64,000 nucleotides of DNA. Origin: Mycobacterium sp. ITM-2016-00317 (lineage in GTDB: Bacteria; Actinomycetota; Actinomycetes; Mycobacteriales; Mycobacteriaceae). Below are positions 1 to 9,177 of this stretch, one piece after another; positions within the stretch are counted from its first letter, which is position 1, and the number at the start of each line of letters is the position of its first letter. The stretch lies in assembly GCF_002968295.1 (NCBI RefSeq), contig NZ_CP134399.1:930001-994000 (forward strand), in the 5' to 3' direction. The position numbers and the translations under genes are program-made. The notes under the pieces are model-generated. The model saw nothing but the letters and a program-made list of their open reading frames with translations. It was not told where the DNA came from and did no database searches.

Positions 1-1
1 G

Positions 2-3000
2 CATCTGATCGATTCGCCACAGCAGCCGTTTGTCGATCCCGCGGCGGCCACGACGGATGTCACCCTCGACGACTTGGGTGCCTCGGTTCCGGTGCCGGCC
101 GACTCGTCGCAGCTCCGCGCCGTCGCGGATGCGGTCGCGGGCAAGACCTTTGTTCTCGAGGGACCGCCGGGAACCGGCAAATCCCAGACCATCACAAACC
201 TCCTGGCCCACGCGATGGCCTCCGGACGACGCGTCCTGTTCGTCGCGGAGAAGCGCGCCGCCCTCGACGTCGTGAAGAAGCGTTTGGAGGCAGTGGGTCT
301 CGGCGAGCTGTCGCTGGATCTGCACGACAAGTCGGCCCGCCCCTCAGCGGTCCGTACCCAGATCAAGGAGGCGCTGGAACTCCGTATCAGCCACGACGAG
401 GACCTGCTGCGAACCCAACTCCAAGTTGCGGAATCGAGCCGACGCAGCCTGGCGCGGTACGCCGGCCGCCTCCACGAGAGGAACGCGGTTCAGCAGTCGC
501 TGTACAGCGCCCGCTCGCGAGAACTGGCGATGGACAGGCAGATCGAGCCGTTCGAGGTCCCCAAGGAACTGGTGGCAGGAATTACTCCCGACGCCTTTGA
601 CGGACTCCGGGCGAGCCTGCGGTCGCTGCCGGAGTATGCGGACCCGGCCCGACCGCGGCCGGGTCACCCCTGGGGGTTCATCGACGTGCCGCCCGCCAGC
701 GGCCTGAACGCTGCTGAGATCTACGCCGTAGCCATACAGTTCGACACTGCCCTCAACGCGATCCACAAGGGCGGCGTGGACATTGCCGCGATCGCTCGGG
801 CGGGGAACCCGTCGCGGCTTGCGGCGTGGGTCCAGCTCGCGGCGCAGACACGATTCCCACTGCCTGCTGTCGACGCGCTGCACGCCCCTGCGGGTCAGGC
901 GGAACTCTCGGCCATCGAGGGGTTGCTTGCGGCCATCGCCGCCTCGTCGGGGGACTGGTTGTCGACCGTGACGCCCGCCGCGATGGATGTCGACATGCCG
1001 GCGATACACGAAGCGGCAATCGAAGCCGACGAATCAGGCTTCTTCGGCCGCAAGAAGCGCCGCCGTGCCGTCTTGTCCCAGATGACCGACGTGCTGGCAG
1101 TCGACGGCTCAACCGTGCACCTGAAGACGTTGTCCGAGCTGACGGCGAAGGTCGCGGCCACCCACTCCCTTGTTGCCGATGTGCGGTCCCGGGTTTCGGG
1201 ACTGCCGGTGGCGGTGTTCGACCGGCCGTGGAGTCCGCTGGTTCCCCAGGACCTCGCTCATCTTGAACAGACGATCGCCGCGCTGCGACGCGTCGGCTCG
1301 ACGCTGTCTGCCGCGACGGCCGAGGCCCATGTTCAAGACCTGCGTGCGTTCTACGCCGGCACCGCGCAGGGGCACCTTGCCGAACCGCTGCAGACGGTCG
1401 CGACGTCGTGGCCGCGATTGGTCGAGCTTACCGGCGCGACCGCAGCCCAGCAGAGTGCGTGGGTTGGCGACGGCACGTTCATCGACAAGTGGTGGGCGAC
1501 ACGAATCGAACGCCGCCTGGAAAGCTCTGCCTCGATCGAGTGCTGGGTCGCGCTGATCAACCACCTCGAGCCACTACGGCGCATGGGTATGGCGGCTGCG
1601 CGGATAGGAATACTGCAGGGGCGCAGTGATGCCAACGACGCGGCCATGGCGTTCGACCGCGGTGTGGCGCAAGCGTCGATCTCGGAACGACTCCTCGCCA
1701 GCGACCTGGTCGATTTCGACGTGCCAGCACACACCAAGGCGATCGAACGGTTCACCTCGAGCGCCGCGGTGATTCGCTCGGAGCTTCGTCGATCGATTCC
1801 GGCAAAGCTGTTGAGCAAGCGCAGCTTCAACGTCGACTCGATGAACGGTCAGGTCGGCGGATTGCGTCGGCAGCTGGACAAGAAGCGTGGCGGCATGAGT
1901 GTTCGTGCGTTGATGGAAAACTACGGAGAACTGATCACCCAGATTCTCCCGTGCACGTTGATGAGTCCCGACTCCGTCGCGCGGTTCTTCCCCGCCCGAC
2001 GCGAGCTCTTCGACGTCGTCGTCTTCGACGAAGCGTCCCAGATCCGCGTGGCCGATGCCGTCGGAGCGATGGGTCGGGCGAAATCGGTTGTGGTGGTTGG
2101 TGACAGCAAGCAGATGCCGCCCACCAGCTTCGCCGAGACCAGCGCTGCCCTGGATGACGAGGAAGAATATGACCCCGACGTGGTCGTGGACGAAGAGTCG
2201 ATCCTCACCGAGTGCGTCCACGGATTGGTACCTCAGCAGTGGCTGTCCTGGCACTACCGCAGCCAGGACGAAGCGCTCATCGCCTTCAGCAATCTCCACT
2301 ACTACGGCGGTGCCCTGGCGTCATTTCCCGCACCGCTGCCCGCCCACGGTGACCACGGCATCTCCTTCGTCCGGGTCAACGGCCACTTCGAGCGCACCGG
2401 CCGCGGAAAGACACTGCGGACCAACCGTGTCGAAGCGGAAGCAATCGTCGCCGACGTCCGCCGCCGGTTCGACGAATCCGGCGACGGCGCACCGTCACTG
2501 GGCGTGATCACGTTCAACGCCCCCCAGCGTGACCTGATCGAGAACCTGCTCCGCGATGCCGGCGACGACAGGTTGCTGCAAGCGCTCGACGCACCCGATG
2601 GGTTGTTCGTGAAGAACCTGGAGAACGTCCAGGGTGACGAGCGCGACACGATCCTGTTCTCGGTGGCGTTCAGCAAGAACGACAAGGGTGTCTTGCCGCT
2701 GAACTTCGGCCCGCTGTCTCGTCCAGGTGGCGAGCGGCGGCTGAACGTCGCGGTCACCCGTGCCCGGCGGGAAGTGGTGTTGTACGCCAGTTTCGATCCG
2801 TCGGAACTGCGCGCCGAAGAGACCTTCCAGATCGGCACCAAACACCTGAAGGCCTACCTGGAGATGGCTGCTCGAGGGGTCGAAGTGATCACGGAAGGCG
2901 GCAGACGCCAACCGGTGATCGACCGGCACCGCGACGACGTCGCGGACGCGTTGCGTGACGCCGGCTTCACCGTATCCACCGACGTGGGCCTGTCCGAGTT

Positions 3001-3322
3001 TCGCGTCGACATCGTCATCGCTGATCCTGACGACCCCGACCAGCCACTGGTCGCGGTGCTCCTCGACGGTGAGGAATGGTTCGGCCGCGAGACCGTCGCC
3101 GACCGCGACGGCTTGCCGGTGGACGTGTTGTCCAACCTGATGAACTGGCCCGCGGTGGAGCGTGTCTGGCTTCCTGAGTGGTTGCACAGCCGTGAGGAGA
3201 CGGTCGCGCGCCTGGCCGCGGCGGTACAGCGTGCGAAGGAGCTACCCAGCGAAGCAGCCCTCACGTTGCCGGTACAGCCCACGGAACTCCGTGTCGAGAA
3301 GGCGGTCCGGCCCTTTCGGTGA
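2..3322 (+). CDS. SF1 helicase with C-terminal Vsr-like nuclease (DUF4011-helicase type), 5' truncated by window
   Basis: The reading frame is open from base 2, so the N-terminus (where DUF4011 would be expected) lies outside the window. Seen: Walker A GPPGTGKS at nt 161-184, a Walker B-like FDEASQ near nt 2024, GDSKQMPP near 2101, WHYRSQ near 2250, LENVQGDERD near 2617 and the arginine motif LNVAVTRARRE near 2743. The last ~110 residues (FRVDIVIADP, VLLDGEEW, WPAVERVWLPEWL) match the REase_MTES_1575/Vsr-like nuclease domain of such helicases. Relatives of this architecture (DUF4011-helicase-Vsr, Hhe) are listed among antiphage candidates, so a nucleic-acid-targeting defence role is inferred. 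The stop overlaps the next gene by 4 bp (GTGA), implying translational coupling. Confidence 0.88.
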   Translation, partial: HLIDSPQQPFVDPAAATTDVTLDDLGASVPVPADSSQLRAVADAVAGKTFVLEGPPGTGKSQTITNLLAHAMASGRRVLFVAEKRAALDVVKKRLEAVGLGELSLDLHDKSARPSAVRTQIKEALELRISHDEDLLRTQLQVAESSRRSLARYAGRLHERNAVQQSLYSARSRELAMDRQIEPFEVPKELVAGITPDAFDGLRASLRSLPEYADPARPRPGHPWGFIDVPPASGLNAAEIYAVAIQFDTALNAIHKGGVDIAAIARAGNPSRLAAWVQLAAQTRFPLPAVDALHAPAGQAELSAIEGLLAAIAASSGDWLSTVTPAAMDVDMPAIHEAAIEADESGFFGRKKRRRAVLSQMTDVLAVDGSTVHLKTLSELTAKVAATHSLVADVRSRVSGLPVAVFDRPWSPLVPQDLAHLEQTIAALRRVGSTLSAATAEAHVQDLRAFYAGTAQGHLAEPLQTVATSWPRLVELTGATAAQQSAWVGDGTFIDKWWATRIERRLESSASIECWVALINHLEPLRRMGMAAARIGILQGRSDANDAAMAFDRGVAQASISERLLASDLVDFDVPAHTKAIERFTSSAAVIRSELRRSIPAKLLSKRSFNVDSMNGQVGGLRRQLDKKRGGMSVRALMENYGELITQILPCTLMSPDSVARFFPARRELFDVVVFDEASQIRVADAVGAMGRAKSVVVVGDSKQMPPTSFAETSAALDDEEEYDPDVVVDEESILTECVHGLVPQQWLSWHYRSQDEALIAFSNLHYYGGALASFPAPLPAHGDHGISFVRVNGHFERTGRGKTLRTNRVEAEAIVADVRRRFDESGDGAPSLGVITFNAPQRDLIENLLRDAGDDRLLQALDAPDGLFVKNLENVQGDERDTILFSVAFSKNDKGVLPLNFGPLSRPGGERRLNVAVTRARREVVLYASFDPSELRAEETFQIGTKHLKAYLEMAARGVEVITEGGRRQPVIDRHRDDVADALRDAGFTVSTDVGLSEFRVDIVIADPDDPDQPLVAVLLDGEEWFGRETVADRDGLPVDVLSNLMNWPAVERVWLPEWLHSREETVARLAAAVQRAKELPSEAALTLPVQPTELRVEKAVRPFR

Positions 3323-3927
3323 TGAGGTCAGCGCCATCGGCCCCGCCGGTGCCCGCGGCGCGCGCCCAACATCTGGACATCGCGCCGTACCGCGAGTGGA
3401 CCGTCCGTGTGTCCGGTGACATCAGCGTCTTGGACCGCTTGCCGGCGCCGTCGGCAAGATCCCAGGTGGCGATGATCGCCAAAGATGTGATCGAGGCGGA
3501 GGCGCCGATCCAGCCGGAGCGTCTCGCGAAGCTCATTGCGGCAGCGTTTGGGCTGAATCGCGTGAACGATGATCGGCGACAGGCGATCCTCCGTGCCGTA
3601 CCGCTCGAGTATCGGCGCGAAGGAGATGACTTCTTCTGGCCGGCAGACGTCAACCCGATTTCGTGGCGCGCGGTGCGCAGCCCTGATGCTGGTGCCAGCA
3701 GGCCGATCGAGGAGATCGGCCTCATCGAGATCGGCAACGCCATGCGCGTGGTCGCAGAAGACTCGGGTGGCGCGGACAGGACGGAACTGAAGCGCGAGGC
3801 GCTGGCGCTGTTCGGCGGCAAGCGAATGACCGCGGCGGTGACCGCAAGGCTCGACGCCGCGCTGGAGCGTGCGTTTGCCAGGGGAGTGTTGCGCGAGTCG
3901 CCGTCTGGGCTCGTAGTGGCTGACTAA
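3319..3927 (+). CDS. Separate DUF3320 protein coupled to the helicase
   Basis: A 202-residue protein of two tandem winged-helix-like repeats, about residues 45-110 and 130-198, resembling DUF3320. In most known relatives this domain is the C-terminal end of the DUF4011 helicase polypeptide. Here it starts at GTG 3319 (or ATG 3322) inside the helicase stop codon, so it is encoded as a distinct coupled subunit. The clean GTGA junction argues against a sequencing frameshift. It probably works with the helicase, perhaps in nucleic-acid binding; that role is inference. The domain name rests on my recognition of the pattern, without a search. Confidence 0.75.
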   Translation: MMRSAPSAPPVPAARAQHLDIAPYREWTVRVSGDISVLDRLPAPSARSQVAMIAKDVIEAEAPIQPERLAKLIAAAFGLNRVNDDRRQAILRAVPLEYRREGDDFFWPADVNPISWRAVRSPDAGASRPIEEIGLIEIGNAMRVVAEDSGGADRTELKREALALFGGKRMTAAVTARLDAALERAFARGVLRESPSGLVVAD

Positions 3928-4252
3928 AGCTGCGTGACAGCAGGTCGATGAAGGTCGGACGTCTGTCGTCGCAATTTCACCGAAGTGACCTAGACCTGTG
4001 ACACCCCGTCCGGGCTGAACTCTTCACCCAAGTGCCTTCGTCATCCCGATCCGACTCTGGTTGGCCGGCCGGTCACGTCGAAGTCCCACTCGTTCGCGGC
4101 GCGGGGCCTCACGGTTGGGCCCGGCTCATGCACCAATTTCTTTGGACGCAACCCTATTCGGCAGCCCGCGTTGACCAGGAATTGCCGCACCGCCCAAGTG
4201 TGGAGTGCAGATAGAATTTGAAGGACTCGCAATAATTTCTTTGGGGGGAGAC
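3928..4252 (+). other. Intergenic stretch, no convincing gene
   Basis: No frame here shows a plausible protein. On the minus strand, nt 4060-4110 reads a short stretch with NEWDFDVTG, reminiscent of DERDFDMTG in the small protein at 8815-9111; it may be a remnant of that family, but it is too short to call. The 3' end carries a strong ribosome-binding site (GGGGGGAG) for the next gene. Confidence 0.4.
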
Positions 4253-4531
4253 ATGCGCCAACCGTTATCTGTCTGCGGGGACGGGCTGTCCGCCGCATCG
4301 GCAAGTCTCGGCGAATATGCTGGTGAGGTCGAAATGGTTGGCAGGGTTGTGCCGACTGATGACAAGGCTTCTACTGCAGGAGTCGCAGAAGTCGGGGCAG
4401 CCATCGAGTCTTTCAGCGCCGCGTACGCGGGGCGTCTTCGCAGTCACGCGCAATCATTAGAACAGGCTGGCGCCAACTACACAGCTGTTGATGAGTTCGC
4501 GGCAACCAACATCGACTCTGTGGTGCCGTGA
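4253..4531 (+). CDS. EspC-like type VII secretion target
   Basis: A 92-residue small acidic, alanine-rich helical protein of the pattern seen in the EspC/T7SS-target family: a short N-terminal MRQPLSVCGDGL, one long helix-turn-helix, and a tail with YTAVDEFAATN. I chose ATG 4253 because it follows a GGGGGGAG ribosome-binding site by a few bases; an upstream in-frame start at 4205 lacks one. Proteins of this family are usually encoded next to a larger WXG-type partner and exported by an ESX system. Here the next gene is such a partner but is broken, so the pair may no longer work. The family assignment is from pattern only. Confidence 0.7.
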   Translation: MRQPLSVCGDGLSAASASLGEYAGEVEMVGRVVPTDDKASTAGVAEVGAAIESFSAAYAGRLRSHAQSLEQAGANYTAVDEFAATNIDSVVP

Positions 4532-4601
4532 GCGCCTGAGCGCCACGTTCGCCCTTAGGTTGCTAATGCCATCCGTCGGCGCGACTGCCGCCCGCCCCGC
4601 T

Positions 4602-5408
4602 ATGCCCAGCCGATCGGAAATAGACGGCTGGGTTCTTGCGATTGATGGCCTGTCGGCATCGGCTGAAGATTTCCGAGCGGCGGCCAACAGGCTCGAGTCG
4701 AGCGCGGACTCTCATGTCCAGCAGATGTTGGTTCCCGGCGGTACTGCCTGGGAAGGTGATGCGGCCGACGCCGCACACGAATCCGCCTATGCCGACCGCG
4801 GCGTGATCTATCGAGCAGCGGGTCACTTACGGGAGATGGCTCGTGTGGCCAACTCTGGTGCGCAGGACCTCAATCTCCTTCGAGATCGCGCGCTCGATGC
4901 GATCTCCGAAGCCGAAATGGATAGCTTCAAGGTCACCGATCAATTGGCAGTCATCGATACCGGCGATACATGCCCGGCGAGGCCGCGCTCTTGGCGGCAC
5001 GCACTGTTAGGGCGGGGGAACATCAGGAATACATCGCAACGCGCGCTATTGCACTTGCTTCCGAAGACGCGAAGGTCGGAGCCGGTCTCCGTGCCGGTGC
5101 AGCTGCGCTAGTGGGCATGACCCCTCTGGAGGAACGCTCAGCCGCGACTGTCCTATGAATTGAAGACGGCGATCGCCGAGTACGGCTACTTCATGTACCG
5201 GTTGGGCAAGCACACCGTCGAGGACATCGACAAGGTGAAGTACGACGGTCGTCTGGTCATTCTCGACGACGGGAGGCAGTGGGAAGTGGATATCCCTTGA
5301 CACCAGCACGGTGGATTTGTGGTCGCCCGGCACCAAGGTCGCCGTCATCGACTACGTGATGTACAACTGGACGACGCGGAGCACGCGGAGGTTTCTGAGG
5401 AGAGTTGA
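4602..5408 (+). pseudogene. Decayed WXG-like ESX-associated protein
   Basis: From ATG 4602 the frame reads a WXG-type N-terminal domain (MPSRSEIDGW, then TAWEGDAADAAHE near residue 50). Near nt 4960 coding shifts to another frame (PGEAALLAARTVRAGEHQEY), which meets a stop at 5156-5158. A third frame from about 5154 reads YELKTAIAEYGYFMYRLGKH and KYDGRLVILDDGRQWEVD to a stop at 5300. Further shifts give STVDLWSPGTKVAVIDYVMY and a short acidic tail ending at 5408. At least three frame changes mean that no full-length product is made. The parts fit the large partner of the EspC-like gene upstream. Whether the two ends belonged to one gene or two is uncertain. Confidence 0.6.
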
Positions 5409-5494
5409 TATGCCCGGCTCTGCGTCGAAGTCATCGACCAGGGTAAGGGGCCAAGCCTGCGCCGCGGTCCCGCAGACGCTTACAGGGGGATGCT

Positions 5495-6877
5495 GTGCCG
5501 ACCAGGAGCGGACTCACGGTCGCGACGTGGAATACCAACTGGGCCACGCTGAGGGCCGATCGTGGGCGGCGGGTCGCCGCGCGGCTCAGCGGTCTCGACG
5601 CGGACATCATTGTCGTCACAGAGGGGACGCATGAGGTGCTACCTGCCGGCGGCTACTCGGTGGATGCCGGCACGGACTGGGGCTATGCCAACCAGCCAAC
5701 CGACCGTCGCAAGGTCATTGTGTGGTCTCGATTTCCGGTTTCCCTGCAGTCGGTGGGGAACCGGGGAGGGAGCCTGGGGCGGCTTGTGGTGACGAATGTC
5801 GCGACCCCGGCGGGAGTTTGGCGTGTCATCGGAGTCTGCATTCCCTGGAGCGCTGCGCACGTGAGTACAGGCCGCTGTGACGCGCGGCCGTGGTCAGAAC
5901 ACCTGGATCATCTCGACCATCTTGAACTGTTGCTCACGGGCCTCGACGATGGTGTGCCCACGGTCGTCGCGGGTGATTTCAATCAGCGGACTCCGCGGGT
6001 CCAGCAGCCGATGATTGTCGCAGACAGAATTGGCGCAGTGTTCAGGAACTGGTCGGTGCATACCGCAGGAAAGCTCGAGCATGGGCCGCTGATCGATCAC
6101 ATCGTCACCAACTCTCAATTGCGGTGCACCTCGATCAAGACGTGGCCAGGCCAAGATGCCAGCGGCAGTCTCAGCGACCACTCCGCTGTCCGGTGCGAAT
6201 TTACGCTCAGCACGGAGCGGACGCGCGACTCTGTTACGGGTGAGTTCACCGACGATGACGCACTGAGTCTCGTCCAAGACCCAGTGGGCGGCGACATCGA
6301 CGGGGTAGCGAAGTCAAGCCCCGACGGCCATCACGAGGACATTCCGCCCGCGGCCGGTGGCGATGCCGACCTGGTTCGGTCTCGCGTGATTGGTAGTAGC
6401 GCCGGCGCCGTCAAGCCACCAACTCGCCCCACGAAGATTCGGACCGATTTTCGGCAGAAGCCCTCGGATTGGACTCGTGACGAGTTCGTCGGTTCTGTCG
6501 GAGCATCCGAAGACCGTGGGTTTCTCTCGCGGCTTCTGGAGTTGGTGGATGCAGACGCCCTACTACCGGCGCTTGGGCCCGCTCCACGGCTGTACTTCGG
6601 TACGCGTGGCGGCGGGGCGATGTTTGTCTACCCGCGTGGCCGAAGATTCCCGCCGTATAAGTTCCTTTCCAGAAACGGCCGGCTCATGATCGCCGGTTGC
6701 TGGAGAGGCGGTTTCGGAACCGCGGGTGATCCGGGATATGCCGCGATTGCATCGCTCCTGGGGCAACAACACACTGGTCCGGCGCGGTCGATCGCCGTTG
6801 CAGAGTTCGATCCGGCCGAGGTTTGGCGAATTGGGGAGGACGTCTCCCGTGCGGTCAACGACTCAATCGGCAGTTGA
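5495..6877 (+). CDS. Endonuclease/exonuclease/phosphatase-family protein with novel C-terminal domain
   Basis: A 460-residue protein. Residues about 1-240 form an EEP fold: TVATWNTNW at the start, VVTEG (metal-binding Glu), VVAGDFNQRTP (Asp/Asn pair) and SLSDHSAV (catalytic Asp-His). A linker (about 240-320) is followed by a C-terminal domain of ~140 residues containing YFGTRGGGAMFVYPRGRRF and LMIAGCWRGGFGTAGDPGY that I do not recognise. The start is GTG 5495 after AGGGGG. No signal peptide is visible, so it is probably cytosolic. Its neighbours are a defence-type helicase and a SIR2 protein. Nuclease or phosphodiesterase activity is plausible; the substrate is unknown. Confidence 0.78.
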   Translation: MPTRSGLTVATWNTNWATLRADRGRRVAARLSGLDADIIVVTEGTHEVLPAGGYSVDAGTDWGYANQPTDRRKVIVWSRFPVSLQSVGNRGGSLGRLVVTNVATPAGVWRVIGVCIPWSAAHVSTGRCDARPWSEHLDHLDHLELLLTGLDDGVPTVVAGDFNQRTPRVQQPMIVADRIGAVFRNWSVHTAGKLEHGPLIDHIVTNSQLRCTSIKTWPGQDASGSLSDHSAVRCEFTLSTERTRDSVTGEFTDDDALSLVQDPVGGDIDGVAKSSPDGHHEDIPPAAGGDADLVRSRVIGSSAGAVKPPTRPTKIRTDFRQKPSDWTRDEFVGSVGASEDRGFLSRLLELVDADALLPALGPAPRLYFGTRGGGAMFVYPRGRRFPPYKFLSRNGRLMIAGCWRGGFGTAGDPGYAAIASLLGQQHTGPARSIAVAEFDPAEVWRIGEDVSRAVNDSIGS

Positions 6878-7084
6878 CTGCTTTAAGGGACAAGTCATTC
6901 GCTTGCTTGTTCGCCCTGGCGGCCACTCGGCATCCGGCTCGATGTGCTGAGCCAGGAGGCTGCTATCAGTCGCGCTGGTGGCGGGAGGCTGCCGAGCGCG
7001 TTGTGACGGCGGATAGTTCTAGTAGTTGAGCCAAGGAAGCTGCTGCGCGGTGGCGTTGGAAGCGAAGGCGATTGCGGACAGACA

Positions 7085-8647
7085 CTACGCCCCGAGAGTT
7101 TTCAGAAACTTCTCCACCAGGTGACTCACCGTGTCCAGATCACTTCCAGCGGTATCCTTCGCCAAAGCGCGCAGCGCTTCCCGCAGCCCCTTCTCATCAT
7201 CGGACAGGTCGTCATAGGCTTCGTCGAGGAAGAAGTCGGCAGATGTGGTGGATAGATAGCCGACCAGATCTAAGAACAGTTCCAGTTCACGGGCTGCAGT
7301 AGGTATGTCGGTCTCGCCCCCGGTGATCATGGGGATGATGTCGAGGTCGTTCTCCCAGAGCTGCTCCTCCAACTGATCGCGTTGCAGCGTGAGTACGACG
7401 CCTCGCCCCACACCGCTGGCACCGTCGCCGCGCGCGGCGCGGACCTCGTCGATGAGTTCGTGAAAGTCTTCGTCTGTCAATGAATAACCCACAAACACCA
7501 TGCGGCGCATCAGTAAGAGTCCCTGAACCAACCCCATAAGTGCGCCATAGTCGCGGGGCATCTTCAGGTAGTCGGCGCGCGTGAGGACCATTCGATCAGG
7601 GTGTGAAACGCTGCCATGCAATTTCAGTAGTAAACGACCGCCGGTAGTGCGTGGATCCTCTGGCAGGACGGCAACATCCCTTCCGCGGACCTTGGAAGCC
7701 AGCTCGAACAGCGTGTCAAAATTGGTGGTCACGGCTTCGGTGCTGGGCAATGAAGCCAGGAGACCGTGTGCCAGTGCGTACCGCGTCGAAACCTTCAGTG
7801 CCGCAGCTACTCGTGACTTCAGTGCTTCGCCGGTTCTTTCTAAGCGACGCTCGATCAGCGTTGCCTGGTCCCGTAGATCCTTGTTCTCCAGTCGCGCCCT
7901 CTCGGATTCTTCGAAACCGGCTTGCTTCGCGACGTCATTCATCAGCGAACGCCATGTAGGCAAACCCGCGCCTGCGCTCACGCCGGCACCGATGAACAAC
8001 ACCAAGTGGCGGTCAATCGCATCTTCGGCGAGCTTGCGTGCCTTCTCGATGAGTTTCGGATTCGCGTCCTTGGTGAAGCGCCATGTGCCGGAGAGCTCAT
8101 TCGATCCGATGCATTTGCGGCGTGCCCGTTGCGCAGCGGCGTACGGTTTGTCGCCGTAGGTGACCAAGACGATGTCCACGTCGTTCTCGCTGGCAAGCGT
8201 CGTAAGGGCTTGGACGAGACCTTGGACCAGGTCCCCCTTCTTCGCCGCGCCGCCACCGAGTCCTGAGCCGACCAAGTTGACAGCTAACCGCGGCTTCGGC
8301 CACGCACATATTCGCTTGCGGTCCTGGAAGGCCTCAGAATTGAGCTCTTTGAGCGCACGGAGGACAAAGTCTCGTACCACGGGCTCGAATGCATCGAATC
8401 CCGATCGGTCTCCGTGTTGCCCTACATTCCCGAGGATCACTAAAGGCTCACCGGGCCTGTAAGTCAGTGTGGCCACCCGATCGACACCCCAAGGCCGGGG
8501 AATCTTTGTATCTCGGCTGTCGACCACGTCATGCCAGTGCGCTTCCACCTTGGAGGCACCGTCAGTCGGAATGAGCACCGCATCGCACGCAATCTTGGTG
8601 AGGTCGCCGTTGATGATGAAAAGGTGCCCGCCCATACTCAGCACCAT
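7085..8647 (-). CDS. Macro-like domain fused to SIR2-family NADase/deacylase domain
   Basis: A 520-residue protein. Residues 1-175 resemble a macro domain: INGDLTKIACDAVLIPTDG (13-30), LVGSGLGGGAAKKGDL (125-140), VDIVLVTYGDKPYAAAQRARR. Residues about 200-440 are a SIR2 domain with GAGVSAGAGLPTW (220-232), TTNFDTLFE (307-315), and KLHGS (342-346), whose His is the catalytic position; FVGYSLTDEDF follows. The last ~80 residues are helical and acidic. SIR2 domains in defence proteins often hydrolyse NAD+, and macro domains bind ADP-ribose, so the fusion could make and read the same metabolite (inference). The start may be ATG 8647 or ATG 8635. It is convergent with the EEP gene. Confidence 0.8.
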   Translation of the reverse strand: MVLSMGGHLFIINGDLTKIACDAVLIPTDGASKVEAHWHDVVDSRDTKIPRPWGVDRVATLTYRPGEPLVILGNVGQHGDRSGFDAFEPVVRDFVLRALKELNSEAFQDRKRICAWPKPRLAVNLVGSGLGGGAAKKGDLVQGLVQALTTLASENDVDIVLVTYGDKPYAAAQRARRKCIGSNELSGTWRFTKDANPKLIEKARKLAEDAIDRHLVLFIGAGVSAGAGLPTWRSLMNDVAKQAGFEESERARLENKDLRDQATLIERRLERTGEALKSRVAAALKVSTRYALAHGLLASLPSTEAVTTNFDTLFELASKVRGRDVAVLPEDPRTTGGRLLLKLHGSVSHPDRMVLTRADYLKMPRDYGALMGLVQGLLLMRRMVFVGYSLTDEDFHELIDEVRAARGDGASGVGRGVVLTLQRDQLEEQLWENDLDIIPMITGGETDIPTAARELELFLDLVGYLSTTSADFFLDEAYDDLSDDEKGLREALRALAKDTAGSDLDTVSHLVEKFLKTLGA

Positions 8648-8814
8648 AGATCACAGGAGTTGCCCTAGCGCGCTTCCTCTGATGTATGTGGCAAATTGAG
8701 TGATGGATTCGCGACCCACCCGAGCACGCTTCATGCGTGCTCCGCTGCGAGGCTCGCCTCACCGCGGCCGCTGGGACTGGGCGCTGGGTAGTGATAGCTG
8801 AGGCTACGCAACAC

Positions 8815-9111
8815 TCACTCCTCTGTCGGCGGTATCCACCGGATGATCTTCTCTGGGAACCCGCATACCGCGGACCACGGCGTCCGAAGTAGTCCTCCAC
8901 CGATTCCGTTCCAGTGCTGCCCAGCGTTGAAGAAAGAAGCGCTGCGGTGGAACTCGGTTACCCGAGTGTCTCCGTCATATCGTTCGGCTTCAATCCGCCA
9001 TCCGGTCATGTCGAAGTCGCGCTCATCGACGAGGACGAAGTTCGTGCCGTCCCAGTCGGCGCAGAAGTAGAACGGGATGTCCGTGCCGGGAATCTTGTGT
9101 GAAGCTGCCAT
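8815..9111 (-). CDS. Small hypothetical protein
   Basis: A 98-residue protein rich in aromatic residues (FYFCADWDGTNFVLVDERDF, FFNAGQHWNGIGG), with no transmembrane segment or signal peptide. ATG 9111 follows a GAGGTGA ribosome-binding site. Residues 25-45 with DERDFDMTGW resemble a fragment on the same strand near nt 4060-4110. It lies between the ARH-phosphatase gene upstream (66 bp away) and the macro-SIR2 gene downstream, in the same orientation, so the three could be co-transcribed. I do not recognise a family. Confidence 0.65.
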   Translation of the reverse strand: MAASHKIPGTDIPFYFCADWDGTNFVLVDERDFDMTGWRIEAERYDGDTRVTEFHRSASFFNAGQHWNGIGGGLLRTPWSAVCGFPEKIIRWIPPTEE

Positions 9112-9177
9112 CAGTCACCTCGTGTCCGTCAGTTCGAAAGTGCTCCGCTACCTCGGTTTCGACCGCGAGCGAGTGCG

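Noticed and set aside
4060..4110. Similarity of a minus-strand fragment to the small protein at 8815-9111
   Set aside because: Only about 10 residues match; too short to call a duplicated gene remnant.
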